Part shown: positions 1-12,087 of the stretch, piece by piece | Numbering within the stretch: position 1 is the first letter of the stretch | Layout of the letters: each line of letters opens with the position of its first letter | Assembly (NCBI GenBank): GCA_032718475.1 | Contig: JAUCBJ010005092.1 | Span: 1-64,000 of the forward strand | Direction of reading: 5' to 3' | Source of the DNA: Nemertoderma westbladi | Taxonomy: Eukaryota > Xenacoelomorpha > Nemertodermatida > Nemertodermatidae | Length of the DNA stretch: 64,000 bases | The notes under the pieces: generated by a model | Databases searched by the model: none | What the model was told of the DNA's origin: nothing | What the model saw: the letters and a program-made list of their open reading frames with translations, nothing else | Translations under genes and position numbers: made by a program

Positions 1-157
1 AGGAAGTTTCTTTACAGATGCCTCGGTTCTGATTGGCCCATGGCGGGGGTCTAGTATCCTCTGATTTTGGCGCCTCTCAGTGAGATTATTACCCCTAAAA
101 TAATTTAAGTAACAATAATTATGAAGTGCCGATTTAATGAGATTTCAAAAATTGTCA
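1..157. other. unique left flank, no gene recognised
   Basis: Non-repetitive sequence before the first array. A TTTCTTTACAG acceptor-like string ends near base 17, but the frame after it closes within a few codons, so I do not call an exon. Nothing else is recognisable. Confidence 0.5.
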
Positions 158-3100
158 GGCCTACTAAGAATGTACCGGGTGTTCCATAGTTCCATAATGA
201 TTGCCCCCCAGGCCTACTAAGAATGTACCGGGTGTTCCATAGTTCCATAATGATTGCCCCCCAGGCCTACTAAGAATGTACCGGGTGTTCCATAGTTCCA
301 TAATGATTGCCCCCCAGGCCTACTAAGAATGTACCGGATGTTCCATAGTTCCATAATGATTGCCCCCCAGTCCTACTAAGAATGTACCGGGTGTTCCATA
401 GTTCCATAATGATTGCCCCCCCTGGCCTACTAAGAATGTACCGGGTGTTCCATAGTTCCATAATGATTGCCCCCCCAGGCCTACTAAGAATGTACCGGGT
501 GTTCCATAGTTCCATAATGATTGCCCCCCTGGCCTACTAAGAATGTACCAGGTGTTCCATAGTTCCATAATGATTGCCCCCCTGGCCTACTAAGAATGTA
601 CCGGGTGTTCCATAGTTCCATAATGATTGCCCCCCTGGCCTACTAAGAATGTACCGGGTGTTCCATAGTTCCATAATGATTGCCCCCCAGGCCTACTAAG
701 AATGTACCGGGTGTTCCATAGTTCCATAATGATTGCCCCCCTGGCCTACTAAGAATGTACCGGTGTTCCATAGTTCCATAATGATTGCCCCCCAGGCCTA
801 CTAAGAATGTACCGGGTGTTCCATAGTTCCATAATGATTGCCCCCCTGGCCTACTAAGAATGTACCGGGTGTTCCATAGTTCCATAATGATTGCCCCCCC
901 CCCCTGGCCTACTGAGAATGTACCGGGTGTTCCATAGTTCCATAATGATTGCCCCCCCCCCCAGGCCTACTAAGAATGTACCGGGTGTTCCATAGTTCCA
1001 TAATGATTGCCCCCCAGGCCTACTAAGAATGTACCGGTGTTCCATAGTTCCATAATGATTGCCCCCCAGGCCTACTAAGAATGTACCGGGTGTTCCATAG
1101 TTCCATAATGATTGCCCCCCTGGCCTACTAAGAATGTACCGGGTGTTCCATAGTTTCATAATGATTGCCCCCCCCCCCCCCCCCCCAGGCCTACTAAGAA
1201 TGTACCGGGTGTTCCATAGTTCCATAATGATTGCCCCCCTGGCCTACTAAGAATGTACCGGGTGTTCCATAGTTCCATAATGATTGCCCCCCTAGCCTAC
1301 TAAGAATGTACCGGGTGTTCCATAGTTCCTTAATGATTGCCCCCCAGGCCTACTAAGAATGTACCGGATGTTCCATAGTTCCATAATGATTGCCCCCCAG
1401 GCCTACTAAGAATGTACCGGGTGTTCCATAGTTCCATAATGATTGCCCCCCAGGCCTACTAAGAATGTACCGGGTGTTCCATAGTTCCATAATGATTGCC
1501 CCCCCCCTGGCCTACTAAGAATGTACCGGGTGTTCCATAGTTCCATAATGATTGCCCCCCCCCCCCAGGCCTACTAAGAATTTACCGGGTGTTCCATAGT
1601 TCCATAATGATTGCCCCCCCTGGCCTACTAAGAATGTACCGGGTGTTCCATAGTTCCATAATGATTGCCCCCCCCCCCCCCCAGGCCTACTAAGAATGTA
1701 CCGGGTGTTCCATAGTTCCATAATGATTGCCCCCCCAGGCCTACTAAGAATGTACCGGGAGTTCCATAGTTCCATAATGATTGCCCCCCAGGCCTACTAA
1801 GAATGTACCGGGTGTTCCATAGTTCCATAATGATTGCCCCCGAGGCCTACTAAGAATTTACCGGGTGTTCCATAGTTCCATAATGATTGCCCCCCTGGCC
1901 TACTAAGAATGTACTGGGGGGTGTTCCATAGTTCCATAATGATTGCCCCCCAGGCCTACTAAGAATTTACCGGGAGTTCCATAGTTCCATAATGATTGCC
2001 CCCCCAGGCCTACTAAGAATGTACCGGGTGTTCCATAGTTCCATAATGATTGCCCCCCTGGCCTACTAAGAATGTACCGGGTGTTCCATAGTTCCATAAT
2101 GATTGCCCCCAAGGCCTACTAAGAATGTACCGGGTGTTCCATAGTTCCATAATGATTGCCCCCCTGGCCTACTAAGAATGTACCGGGTGTTCCATAGTTC
2201 CATAATGATTGCCCCCCTGGCCTACTAAGAATTTACCGGGTGTTCCATAGTTCCATAATGATTGCCCCCCAGGCCTACTAAGAATTTACCGGGTGTTCCA
2301 TAATGATTGCACCCCCAGGCCTACTAAGAATGTACCGGGTGTTCCATAGTTCCTTAATGATTGCCCCCCAGGCCTACTAAGAATGTACCGGATGTTCCAT
2401 AGTTCCATAATGATTGCCCCCCAGGCCTACTAAGAATGTACCGGGTGTTCCATAGTTCCATAATGATTGCCCCCCAGGCCTACTAAGAATGTACCGGGTG
2501 TTCCATAGTTCCATAATGATTGCCCCCCCCTGGCCTACTAAGAATGTACCGGGTGTTCCATAGTTCCATAATGATTGCCCCCCCCCCCCCCCCAGGCCTA
2601 CTAAGAATTTACCGGGTGTTCCATAGTTCCATAATGATTGCCCCCCCTGGCCTACTAAGAATGTACCGGGTGTTCCATAGTTCCATAATGATTGCCCCCC
2701 CCCCCCCCCAGGCCTACTAAGAATGTACCGGGTGTTCCATAGTTCCATAATGATTGCCCCCCCAGGCCTACTAAGAATGTACCGGGAGTTCCATAGTTCC
2801 ATAATGATTGCCCCCCAGGCCTACTAAGAATGTACCGGGTGTTCCATAGTTCCATAATGATTGCCCCCGAGGCCTACTAAGAATTTACCGGGTGTTCCAT
2901 AGTTCCATAATGATTGCCCCCTGGCCTACTAAGAATGTACTGGGGGGTGTTCCATAGTTCCATAATGATTGCCCCCCAGGCCTACTAAGAATTTACCGGG
3001 AGTTCCATAGTTCCATAATGATTGCCCCCCCCAGGCCTACTAAGAATGTACCGGGTGTTCCATAGTTCCATAATGATTGCCCCCCTGGCCTACTAAGAAT

Positions 3101-3369
3101 GTACCGGGTGTTCCATAGTTCCATAATGATTGCCCCCAAGGCCTACTAAGAATGTACCGGGTGTTCCATAGTTCCATAATGATTGCCCCCCTGGCCTACT
3201 AAGAATGTACCGGGTGTTCCATAGTTCCATAATGATTGCCCCCCTGGCCTACTAAGAATTTACCGGGTGTTCCATAGTTCCATAATGATTGCCCCCCAGG
3301 CCTACTAAGAATTTACCGGGTGTTCCATAATGATTGCACCCCCAGGCCTACTAAGAATGTACCGGGTGT
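158..3369. repeat. Sat-A: 53-bp minisatellite, about 60 units
   Basis: Head-to-tail units begin GGCCTACTAAGAATGTACCG, continue through a TTCCATAGTTCCATAATG segment and end in a C-run. The nominal period is 53 bp. The C-run varies from about 5 to 19 bases and accounts for most of the length variation. Other unit variants are GAATTTACC for GAATGTACC, GGATGTTCC for GGGTGTTCC, GGGAGTTCC, TACTGGGGGG, and a short form lacking TAGTTCCA at about 2291 and 3320. Short open frames here shift with every C-run change, so they are not genes. The last unit runs straight into Sat-B. Confidence 0.97.
1305..3358. repeat. Sat-A higher-order duplication, about 1.03 kb
   Basis: A block of about 1,025 bp is present twice in tandem, roughly 1305-2331 and 2331-3358. 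Rare markers recur in the same order: the CCTTAATG variant at 1328 and 2352, the TACTGGGGGG variant at 1912 and 2938, and the GCACCCCC variant at 2309 and 3336. Offsets are 1024-1027 bp and drift only with C-run length. This looks like one recent block duplication inside the array. Confidence 0.85.
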
Positions 3370-3999
3370 CTCTTGGTGAAGTAAGTTTGTTTACCATTGG
3401 AAGTCTATTTGTTAAGTAAGTTTGTTTACCATTGGAAGTCTATTTGTTAAGTAAGTTTGTTTAACATTGGAAGTCTGTTGTTGAAGTAAGTTTGTTTAAC
3501 ATTGGAAGTCTGTTGTTGAAGTAAGTTTGTTTAACATTGGAAGTCTGTTGGTAAAGTAAGTTTGTTTAACATTGGAAGTCTGTTGGTGAAGTAAGTTTGT
3601 TTAACATTGGAAGTCTGTTGGTAAAGTAAGTTTGTTTAACATTGGAAGTCTGTTGTTGAAGTAAGTTTGTTTAACATTGGAAGTCTGTTGGTGTAGTAAG
3701 TTTGTTTAACATTGGAAGTCTGTTGGTTAAGTAAGTTTGTTTAACATTGGAAGTCTGTTTGCTAAGTAAGTTTGATTAACATTGGAAGTCTGTTTGTTAA
3801 GTAAGTTTGTTTAACATTGGAAGTCTGTTGGTGAAGTAAGTTTGTTTAACATTGGAAGTCTGTTGTTGAAGTAAGTTTGTTTAACATTGGAAATCTGTTG
3901 GTGAAGTAAGTTTGTTTAACATTGGAAGTCTGTTGGTGAAGTAAGTTTGTTTAACATTGGAAGTCTGTTGGTAAAGTAAGTTTGTTTAACATTGGAAGT

Positions 4000-6900
4000 C
4001 TGTTTGTTAAGTAAGTTTGTTTATCATTGGAAGTCTGTTGGTGAAGTAAGATTGTTTAACATTGGAAGTCTGTTGGTGAAGTAAGTTTCTTTAACATTGG
4101 AAGTCTGTTGTTGAAGTAAGTTTGTTTAACATTGGAAGTCTGTTGGTGAAGTAAGTTTGTTTAACATTGGAAGTCAGTTTGCTAAGTAAGTTTGATTAAC
4201 ATTGGAAGTCTGTTGGTGAAGTAAGTTTGTTTAACATTGGAAGTCTGTTGGTGAAGTAAGATTGTTTAACATTGGAAGTCTGTTGGTGAAGTAAGTTTCT
4301 TTAACATTGGAAGTCTGTTGTTGAAGTAAGTTTGTTTAACATTGGAAGTCTGTTGGTGAAGTAAGTTTGTTTAACATTGGAAGTCTGTTGGTGAAGTAAG
4401 TTTGTTTAACATTGGAAGTCTGTTGGTGAAGTAAGATTGTTTAACATTGGAAGTCTGTTGTTGAAGTAAGTTTGTTTAACATTGGAAGTCTGTTGGTAAA
4501 GTAAGTTTGTTTAACATTGGAAGTCTGTTGTTGAAGTAAGTTTGTTTAACATTGGAAGTCTGTTGGTAAAGTAAGTTTGTTTAACATTGGAAGTCTGTTG
4601 GTAAAGTAAGTTTGTTTAACATTGGAAGTCTGTTGTTGATGTAAGTTTGTTTAACATTGGAAGTCTGTTGTTGAAGTAAGTTTGTTTAACATTGGAAGTC
4701 TGTTGGTGAAGTAAGTTTGTTTAACATTGGAAGGCTGTTGTTGAAGTAAGTTTGTTTAACATTGGAAGTCTGTTGGTGAAGTAAGTTTGTTTAACATTGG
4801 AAGTCTGTTGGTAAAGTAAGTTTGTTTAACATTGGAAGTCTGTTGTTGAAGTAAGTTTGTTTAACATTGGAAGTCTGTTGGTAAAGTAAGTTTGTTTAAC
4901 ATTGGAAGTCTGTTGGTAAAGTAAGTTTGTTTAACATTGGAAGTCTGTTGTTGATGTAAGTTTGTTTAACATTGGAAGTCTGTTGTTGAAGTAAGTTTGT
5001 TTAACATTGGAAGTCTGTTGGTGAAGTAAGTTTGTTTAACATTGGAAGGCTGTTGTTGAAGTAAGTTTGTTTAACATTGGAAGTCTGTTGGTGAAGTAAG
5101 TTTGTTTAACATTGGAAGTCTGTTGGTGAAGTAAGTTTGTTTAACATTGGAAGTCTGTTGTTGAAGTAAGTTTGTTTAACATTGGAAGTCTGTTGTTGAA
5201 GTAAGTCTGTTTAACATTGGAAGTCTGTTGTTGAAGTAAGTTTCTTTAACATTGGAAGTCTGTTGGTGAAGTAAGTTTGTTTAACATTGGAAGTCTGTTG
5301 GTGAAGTAAGTTTGTTTAACATTGGAAGGCTGTTGTTGAAGTAAGTTTGTTTAACATTGGAAGTCTGTTGGTGAAGTAAGTTTGTTTAACATTGGAAGGC
5401 TGTTGTTGAAGTAAGTTTGTTTAACATTGGAAGTCTGTTGGTGAAGTAAGTTTGTTTAACATTGGAAGTCTGTTGGTGAAGTAAGTTTGTTTAACATTGG
5501 AAGGCTGTTGTTGAAGTAAGTTTGTTTAACATTGGAAGTCTGTTGGTGAAGTAAGTTTGTTTAACATTGGAAGGCTGTTGTTGAAGTAAGTTTGTTTAAC
5601 ATTGGAAGTCTGTTGGTGAAGTAAGTTTGTTTAACATTGGAAGTCTGTTGGTGAAGTAAGTTTGTTTAACATTGGAAGGCTGTTGTTGAAGTAAGTTTGT
5701 TTAACATTGGAAGTCTGTTGGTGAAGTAAGTTTGTTTAACATTGGAAGGCTGTTGTTGAAGTAAGTTTGTTTAACATTGGAAGTCTGTTGGTGAAGTAAG
5801 TTTGTTTAACATTGGAAGTCTGTTGGTGAAGTAAGTTTGTTTAACATTGGAAGTCTGTTGTTGAAGTAAGTTTGTTTAACATTGGAAGTCTGTTGGTAAA
5901 CTAAGTTTGTTTAACATTGGAAGTCTGTTGTTGAAGTAAGTTTGTTTAACATTGGAAGTCTGTTGGTAAAGTAAGTTTGTTTAACATTGGAAGTCTGTTG
6001 GTAAAGTAAGTTTGTTTAACATTGGAAGTCTGTTGTTGAAGTAAGTCTGTTTAACATTGGAAGTCTGTTGTTGAAGTAAGTTTGTTTAACATTGGAAGTC
6101 TGTTGGTGAAGTAAGTTTGTTTAACATTGGAAGTCTGTTGGTGAAGTAAGTTTGTTTAACATTGGAAGTCTGTTGGTGAAGTAAGATTGTTTAACATTGG
6201 AAGTCTGTTGGTGAAGTAAGTTTCTTTAACATTGGAAGTCTGTTGGTGAAGTAAGTTTGTTTAACATTGGAAGTCTGTTGGTGAAGTAAGATTGTTTAAC
6301 ATTGGAAGTCTGTTGGTGAAGTAAGTTTCTTTAACATTGGAAGTCTGTTGTTGAAGTAAGTTTGTTTAACATTGGAAGTCTGTTGGTGAAGTAAGTTTGT
6401 TTAACATTGGAAGTCTGTTGGTGAAGTAAGTTTGTTTAACATTGGAAGTCTGTTGGTGAAGTAAGATTGTTTAACATTGGAAGTCTGTTGTTGAAGTAAG
6501 TTTGTTTAACATTGGAAGTCTGTTGGTAAACTAAGTTTGTTTAACATTGGAAGTCTGTTGTTGAAGTAAGTTTGTTTAACATTGGAAGTCTGTTGGTAAA
6601 GTAAGTTTGTTTAACATTGGAAGTCTGTTGGTAAAGTAAGTTTGTTTAACATTGGAAGTCTGTTGTTGATGTAAGTTTGTTTAACATTGGAAGTCTGTTG
6701 TTGAAGTAAGTTTGTTTAACATTGGAAGTCTGTTGGTGAAGTAAGTTTGTTTAACATTGGAAGGCTGTTGTTGAAGTAAGTTTGTTTAACATTGGAAGTC
6801 TGTTGGTGAAGTAAGTTTGTTTAACATTGGAAGTCTGTTGTTGAAGTAAGTTTGTTTAACATTGGAAGTCTGTTGGTGAAGTAAGTTTGTTTAACATTGG

Positions 6901-8300
6901 AAGTCTGTTGGTGAAGTAAGATTGTTTAACATTGGAAGTCTGTTGTTGAAGTAAGTTTGTTTAACATTGGAAGTCTGTTGGTAAAGTAAGTTTGTTTAAC
7001 ATTGGAAGTCTGTTGTTGAAGTAAGTTTGTTTAACATTGGAAGTCTGTTTGTTAAGTAAGTTTGTTTATCATTGGAAGTCTGTTGGTGAAGTAAGATTGT
7101 TTAACATTGGAAGTCTGTTGGTGAAGTAAGTTTCTTTAACATTGGAAGTCTGTTGTTGAAGTAAGTTTGTTTAACATTGGAAGTCTGTTGGTGAAGTAAG
7201 TTTGTTTAACATTGGAAGTCAGTTTGCTAAGTAAGTTTGATTAACATTGGAAGTCTGTTGGTGAAGTAAGTTTGTTTAACATTGGAAGTCTGTTGGTGAA
7301 GTAAGATTGTTTAACATTGGAAGTCTGTTGGTGAAGTAAGTTTCTTTAACATTGGAAGTCTGTTGTTGAAGTAAGTTTGTTTAACATTGGAAGTCTGTTG
7401 GTGAAGTAAGTTTGTTTAACATTGGAAGTCTGTTGGTGAAGTAAGTTTGTTTAACATTGGAAGTCTGTTGGTGAAGTAAGATTGTTTAACATTGGAAGTC
7501 TGTTGTTGAAGTAAGTTTGTTTAACATTGGAAGTCTGTTGGTAAAGTAAGTTTGTTTAACATTGGAAGTCTGTTGTTGAAGTAAGTTTGTTTAACATTGG
7601 AAGTCTGTTGGTAAAGTAAGTTTGTTTAACATTGGAAGTCTGTTGGTAAAGTAAGTTTGTTTAACATTGGAAGTCTGTTGTTGATGTAAGTTTGTTTAAC
7701 ATTGGAAGTCTGTTGTTGAAGTAAGTTTGTTTAACATTGGAAGTCTGTTGGTGAAGTAAGTTTGTTTAACATTGGAAGGCTGTTGTTGAAGTAAGTTTGT
7801 TTAACATTGGAAGTCTGTTGGTGAAGTAAGTTTGTTTAACATTGGAAGTCTGTTGGTAAAGTAAGTTTGTTTAACATTGGAAGTCTGTTGTTGAAGTAAG
7901 TTTGTTTAACATTGGAAGTCTGTTGGTAAAGTAAGTTTGTTTAACATTGGAAGTCTGTTGGTAAAGTAAGTTTGTTTAACATTGGAAGTCTGTTGTTGAT
8001 GTAAGTTTGTTTAACATTGGAAGTCTGTTGTTGAAGTAAGTTTGTTTAACATTGGAAGTCTGTTGGTGAAGTAAGTTTGTTTAACATTGGAAGGCTGTTG
8101 TTGAAGTAAGTTTGTTTAACATTGGAAGTCTGTTGGTGAAGTAAGTTTGTTTAACATTGGAAGTCTGTTGGTGAAGTAAGTTTGTTTAACATTGGAAGTC
8201 TGTTGGTGAAGTAAGTTTCTTTAACATTGGAAGTCTGTTGTTGAAGTAAGTTTGTTTAACATTGGAAGTCTGTTGTTGAAGTAAGTTTGTTTAACATTGG
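4000..8300. repeat. Sat-B higher-order duplication, offset 3,045 bp (87 units)
   Basis: Rare variants repeat at a fixed offset: GTCAGTTTGC at 4173 and 7218, TTGATG at 4636 and 7681, and TTGATG at 4951 and 7996. All are 3,045 bp apart, exactly 87 units. Within each copy the TTGATG variants are 315 bp (9 units) apart, so two scales of duplication are nested. Confidence 0.8.
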
Positions 8301-10200
8301 AAGTCTGTTGGTGAAGTAAGTTTGTTTAACATTGGAAGTCTGTTGGTGAAGTAAGTTTGTTTAACATTGGAAGTCTGTTGGTGAAGTAAGATTGTTTAAC
8401 ATTGGAAGTCTGTTGGTGAAGTAAGTTTCTTTAACATTGGAAGTCTGTTGGTGAAGTAAGTTTGTTTAACATTGGAAGTCTGTTGGTGAAGTAAGATTGT
8501 TTAACATTGGAAGTCTGTTGGTGAAGTAAGTTTCTTTAACATTGGAAGTCTGTTGTTGAAGTAAGTTTGTTTAACATTGGAAGTCTGTTGGTGAAGTAAG
8601 TTTCTTTAACATTGGAAGTCTGTTGTTGAAGTAAGTTTGTTTAACATTGGAAGTCTGTTGGTGAAGTAAGTTTGTTTAACATTGGAAGTCTGTTGGTGAA
8701 GTAAGTTTGTTTAACATTGGAAGTCTGTTGGTGAAGTAAGATTGTTTAACATTGGAAGTCTGTTGTTGAAGTAAGTTTGTTTAACATTGGAAGTCTGTTG
8801 GTAAAGTAAGTTTGTTTAACATTGGAAGTCTGTTGTTGAAGTAAGTTTGTTTAACATTGGAAGTCTGTTGGTAAAGTAAGTTTGTTTAACATTGGAAGTC
8901 TGTTGGTAAAGTAAGTTTGTTTAACATTGGAAGTCTGTTGTTGATGTAAGTTTGTTTAACATTGGAAGTCTGTTGTTGAAGTAAGTTTGTTTAACATTGG
9001 AAGTCTGTTGGTGAAGTAAGTTTGTTTAACATTGGAAGGCTGTTGTTGAAGTAAGTTTGTTTAACATTGGAAGTCTGTTGGTGAAGTAAGTTTGTTTAAC
9101 ATTGGAAGTCTGTTGGTAAAGTAAGTTTGTTTAACATTGGAAGTCTGTTGTTGAAGTAAGTTTGTTTAACATTGGAAGTCTGTTGGTAAAGTAAGTTTGT
9201 TTAACATTGGAAGTCTGTTGGTAAAGTAAGTTTGTTTAACATTGGAAGTCTGTTGTTGATGTAAGTTTGTTTAACATTGGAAGTCTGTTGTTGAAGTAAG
9301 TTTGTTTAACATTGGAAGTCTGTTGGTGAAGTAAGTTTGTTTAACATTGGAAGGCTGTTGTTGAAGTAAGTTTGTTTAACATTGGAAGTCTGTTGGTGAA
9401 GTAAGTTTGTTTAACATTGGAAGTCTGTTGGTGAAGTAAGTTTGTTTAACATTGGAAGTCTGTTGGTGAAGTAAGTTTCTTTAACATTGGAAGTCTGTTG
9501 TTGAAGTAAGTTTGTTTAACATTGGAAGTCTGTTGTTGAAGTAAGTTTGTTTAACATTGGAAGTCTGTTGGTGAAGTAAGTTTGTTTAACATTGGAAGTC
9601 TGTTGGTGAAGTAAGTTTGTTTAACATTGGAAGTCTGTTGGTGAAGTAAGATTGTTTAACATTGGAAGTCTGTTGGTGAAGTAAGTTTCTTTAACATTGG
9701 AAGTCTGTTGGTGAAGTAAGTTTGTTTAACATTGGAAGTCTGTTGGTGAAGTAAGATTGTTTAACATTGGAAGTCTGTTGGTGAAGTAAGTTTCTTTAAC
9801 ATTGGAAGTCTGTTGTTGAAGTAAGTTTGTTTAACATTGGAAGTCTGTTGGTGAAGTAAGTTTGTTTAACATTGGAAGTCTGTTGGTGAAGTAAGTTTGT
9901 TTAACATTGGAAGTCTGTTGGTGAAGTAAGATTGTTTAACATTGGAAGTCTGTTGTTGAAGTAAGTTTGTTTAACATTGGAAGTCTGTTGGTAAAGTAAG
10001 TTTGTTTAACATTGGAAGTCTGTTGTTGAAGTAAGTTTGTTTAACATTGGAAGTCTGTTGGTAAAGTAAGTTTGTTTAACATTGGAAGTCTGTTGGTAAA
10101 GTAAGTTTGTTTAACATTGGAAGTCTGTTGTTGATGTAAGTTTGTTTAACATTGGAAGTCTGTTGGTGAAGTAAGTTTGTTTAACATTGGAAGTCTGTTG
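7681..10200. repeat. Sat-B higher-order duplication, 1,260 bp (36 units)
   Basis: TTGATG markers at 7681 and 7996 recur at 8941 and 9256, an offset of 1,260 bp or 36 units. The next marker, at 10131, comes 1,190 bp (34 units) after 8941. The later copy therefore lacks two units, which I place around the TTTCTTTAAC/TTGAAG pair seen near 8600. Confidence 0.8.
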
Positions 10201-10506
10201 GTGAAGTAAGTTTGTTTAACATTGGAAGGCTGTTGTTGAAGTAAGTTTGTTTAACATTGGAAGTCTGTTGGTGAAGTAAGTTTGTTTAACATTGGAAGTC
10301 TGTTGGTAAAGTAAGTTTGTTTAACATTGGAAGTCTGTTGTTGAAGTAAGTTTGTTTAACATTGGAAGTCTGTTGGTAAAGTAAGTTTGTTTAACATTGG
10401 AAGTCTGTTGGTAAAGTAAGTTTGTTTAACATTGGAAGTCTGTTGGTGAAGTAAGTGTGTTTAACATTGGAAGTCTGTTGGTGAAGTAAGTTTGTTTAAC
10501 ATTGGA

Positions 10507-12087
10507 CTACTACTACTAGGATCGGCATGCTGCATTGCAGCTGCATTTTTAAGAATGCTGTGCCGGCTTGTCAACAAAATTGCACCGCCACAACTCCCTA
10601 TCACCCATGACATTTGCTAGATCATCCGCATCTTTAAGGCCAGTGTCCTTTAAGATGCGTCTCAAGAAAGTCATGGGCTGTCCACCATGCTTATTCACTC
10701 CATGAGGCTGCCAAAGTACAAGATTATGCACTGGCTGGTCCTCACGGCGAAAGCAATGTCCTGCAAAGCGGAGGCGATTTTGTTCTAGTGTCAAGCTTGG
10801 GGGAACCAATGAGACACCTCCAATGTTATATAGTGTCTGGTTGGAGATGTGTGCATTGTACTTGACACAATGAACCCGGCGTAGCATTCTTGTGAATGTG
10901 CCATCCAGAGATTTGGTGTCCTCAGCAGTTAGAGCCCAGCATGGACTCCCGTAGAGGAGTACTGGAACTACTGCTGCTCTAAATAATCGGACCTTAAGTT
11001 TCCGATTAATTCTCGGTGATTTCCAAATCCTGGAAAGCCTATTCAAGGCTGTCCATGCCTTTCCCTTACGTATTCGAAGGTCCTCACCTGACTTCCGGAT
11101 CCATGATCCCAGGTAACAGAAGTCGTCCACATGCTCAAGCATACCATCCTTTGAGCTTATGCTCATCCGATCAGAGACTTGCTGAGGACTTTCAAAGTTA
11201 ACTGTCAGAATTTTGGTCTTTCTGGAGTTAATAAAAAGTCCAACACTAGAAGCAGCATGTTCTAATGAGCTGAGGAGCCGTTGGGCTCCCTCTAATGATT
11301 CTGAGAGTACTCCTAAGTCATCAGCAAAGTCTAGATCAGTTAGGTACTTGGCAGGATTTCCTCGACTTCTGGAGCCAGTAGGTGGAGTTATCATCACCCC
11401 ATCATCATTATGATGATCTAAGGACATGCGTAGAACATAGTCAACCACAATAATGAACAAGAATGGTGCAAGTGTGTCTCCTTGGAGGACGCCCCATAAC
11501 ACTTCAAATGGTTCTGTGTCACCGTCAACAGTAGACACAAATGTTGTCGAACCATCGTATACTGATCTGATTGCTGCAATAATTTCATCAGGAATCCCAT
11601 ATAATGAAAGTATGCTGAACATACGTGAGCGAGAGACTGAATCAAAGGCCTTGAAGAAGTCAACAAAGATAACAGCCAGATGCCTGTCTTTCTTTTTTGA
11701 TAATTCTTCAATTATCCTTCTAAGTGCCAAAATGGGCTCCATGGTCCCACGACCTTTACGGAACCCATTCTGATTTCCACGGAGCAGTCTCTCAATGGGA
11801 TCCTTGATGCGATTTAATAGAATCCTATTGTATAGCTTTGCAGCAATCGAGATCAATGAGATTCCCCGAAAAGAACCATAGAGTGTTAGGTTGCCCTTCT
11901 TGGGAACTGGCACCAACTTATTTGTTTTCATTTCTTGTGGGACTCTTGTTGTTCGGTACATGTCTACTATGATGGGATAGATGAGCTTTAAACACTCAGG
12001 TATTTTAAAGACCTCAGGGGGAACACCATCTACTCCACTGGCACGATTGGTCTTAATGCTCTTTGCAGCAGCCTTAATGCTCTTTGC
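10507..12087 (-). mobile_element. 5'-truncated non-LTR retrotransposon (LINE), copy 1
   Basis: This insertion interrupts Sat-B. On the minus strand it carries a reverse transcriptase frame open from the truncated 5' end, then about 30 bases of 3' UTR, then a short (TAG)n tail at 10507-10518. No endonuclease region is present, so the 5' part of the element is missing. The flanks are 105-bp direct repeats (10402-10506 and 12088-12192), three Sat-B units that share a rare variant. The same family recurs at 31808-32933 on the other strand. The clade (RTE-like, CR1/L2-like or other) cannot be settled by reading alone. Confidence 0.92.
10549..12087 (-). CDS. LINE reverse transcriptase, C-terminal ORF2 fragment
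   Basis: This encodes an RNA-directed DNA polymerase fragment of about 512 residues. The first ATG is at 11961, but the frame is open a further 42 codons to the element's 5' edge and already reads as RT there (NRASGVDGVPPEVFK), so that ATG is internal to the original protein. Counting from it, motif A is DFFKAFD at residues 101-107, motif B is LQGDTLAPFLF at about 159-169, and the catalytic FADD box is at 212-215. The thumb and C-terminal region (RLRFAGHCFRR, then an HNLVLWQPHG segment) continues to the stop at 10549. All core catalytic residues I checked are present. There is no endonuclease domain, so this copy is not autonomous. A 21-bp in-frame tandem duplication (12052-12072 and 12073-12089) gives a repeated AKSIK. 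Expression is unlikely inside a satellite. Confidence 0.88.
   Translation of the reverse strand, partial: AKSIKAAAKSIKTNRASGVDGVPPEVFKIPECLKLIYPIIVDMYRTTRVPQEMKTNKLVPVPKKGNLTLYGSFRGISLISIAAKLYNRILLNRIKDPIERLLRGNQNGFRKGRGTMEPILALRRIIEELSKKKDRHLAVIFVDFFKAFDSVSRSRMFSILSLYGIPDEIIAAIRSVYDGSTTFVSTVDGDTEPFEVLWGVLQGDTLAPFLFIIVVDYVLRMSLDHHNDDGVMITPPTGSRSRGNPAKYLTDLDFADDLGVLSESLEGAQRLLSSLEHAASSVGLFINSRKTKILTVNFESPQQVSDRMSISSKDGMLEHVDDFCYLGSWIRKSGEDLRIRKGKAWTALNRLSRIWKSPRINRKLKVRLFRAAVVPVLLYGSPCWALTAEDTKSLDGTFTRMLRRVHCVKYNAHISNQTLYNIGGVSLVPPSLTLEQNRLRFAGHCFRREDQPVHNLVLWQPHGVNKHGGQPMTFLRRILKDTGLKDADDLANVMGDRELWRCNFVDKPAQHS

Larger units (their letters stand above)
3370..10506. repeat. Sat-B (left part): 35-bp minisatellite, about 204 units
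   Basis: The unit contains GAAGTAAGTTTGTTTAACAT followed by TGGAAGTCTGTTGGT, with a strict 35-bp period and almost no indels. Common variants are TTGAAG or TTGATG for GTGAAG, GTAAAG, AAGGCTG for AAGTCTG, AAGATTG, and TTTCTTTAAC. The first two or three units (3380-3470) are the most diverged, with ACCATTGG and CTATTTGTTAAG, as expected at an array edge. The array stops at a LINE insertion and resumes in phase at 12088. Confidence 0.97.

Noticed and set aside
270-2855. Open frames in Sat-A
   Set aside because: They shift with each C-run length and begin at the CAT in CCATAATG, so starts and ends are arbitrary.
11016-11773. Plus-strand frames across LINE copy 1
   Set aside because: They are antisense shadows of the reverse transcriptase frame and have no motifs of their own.
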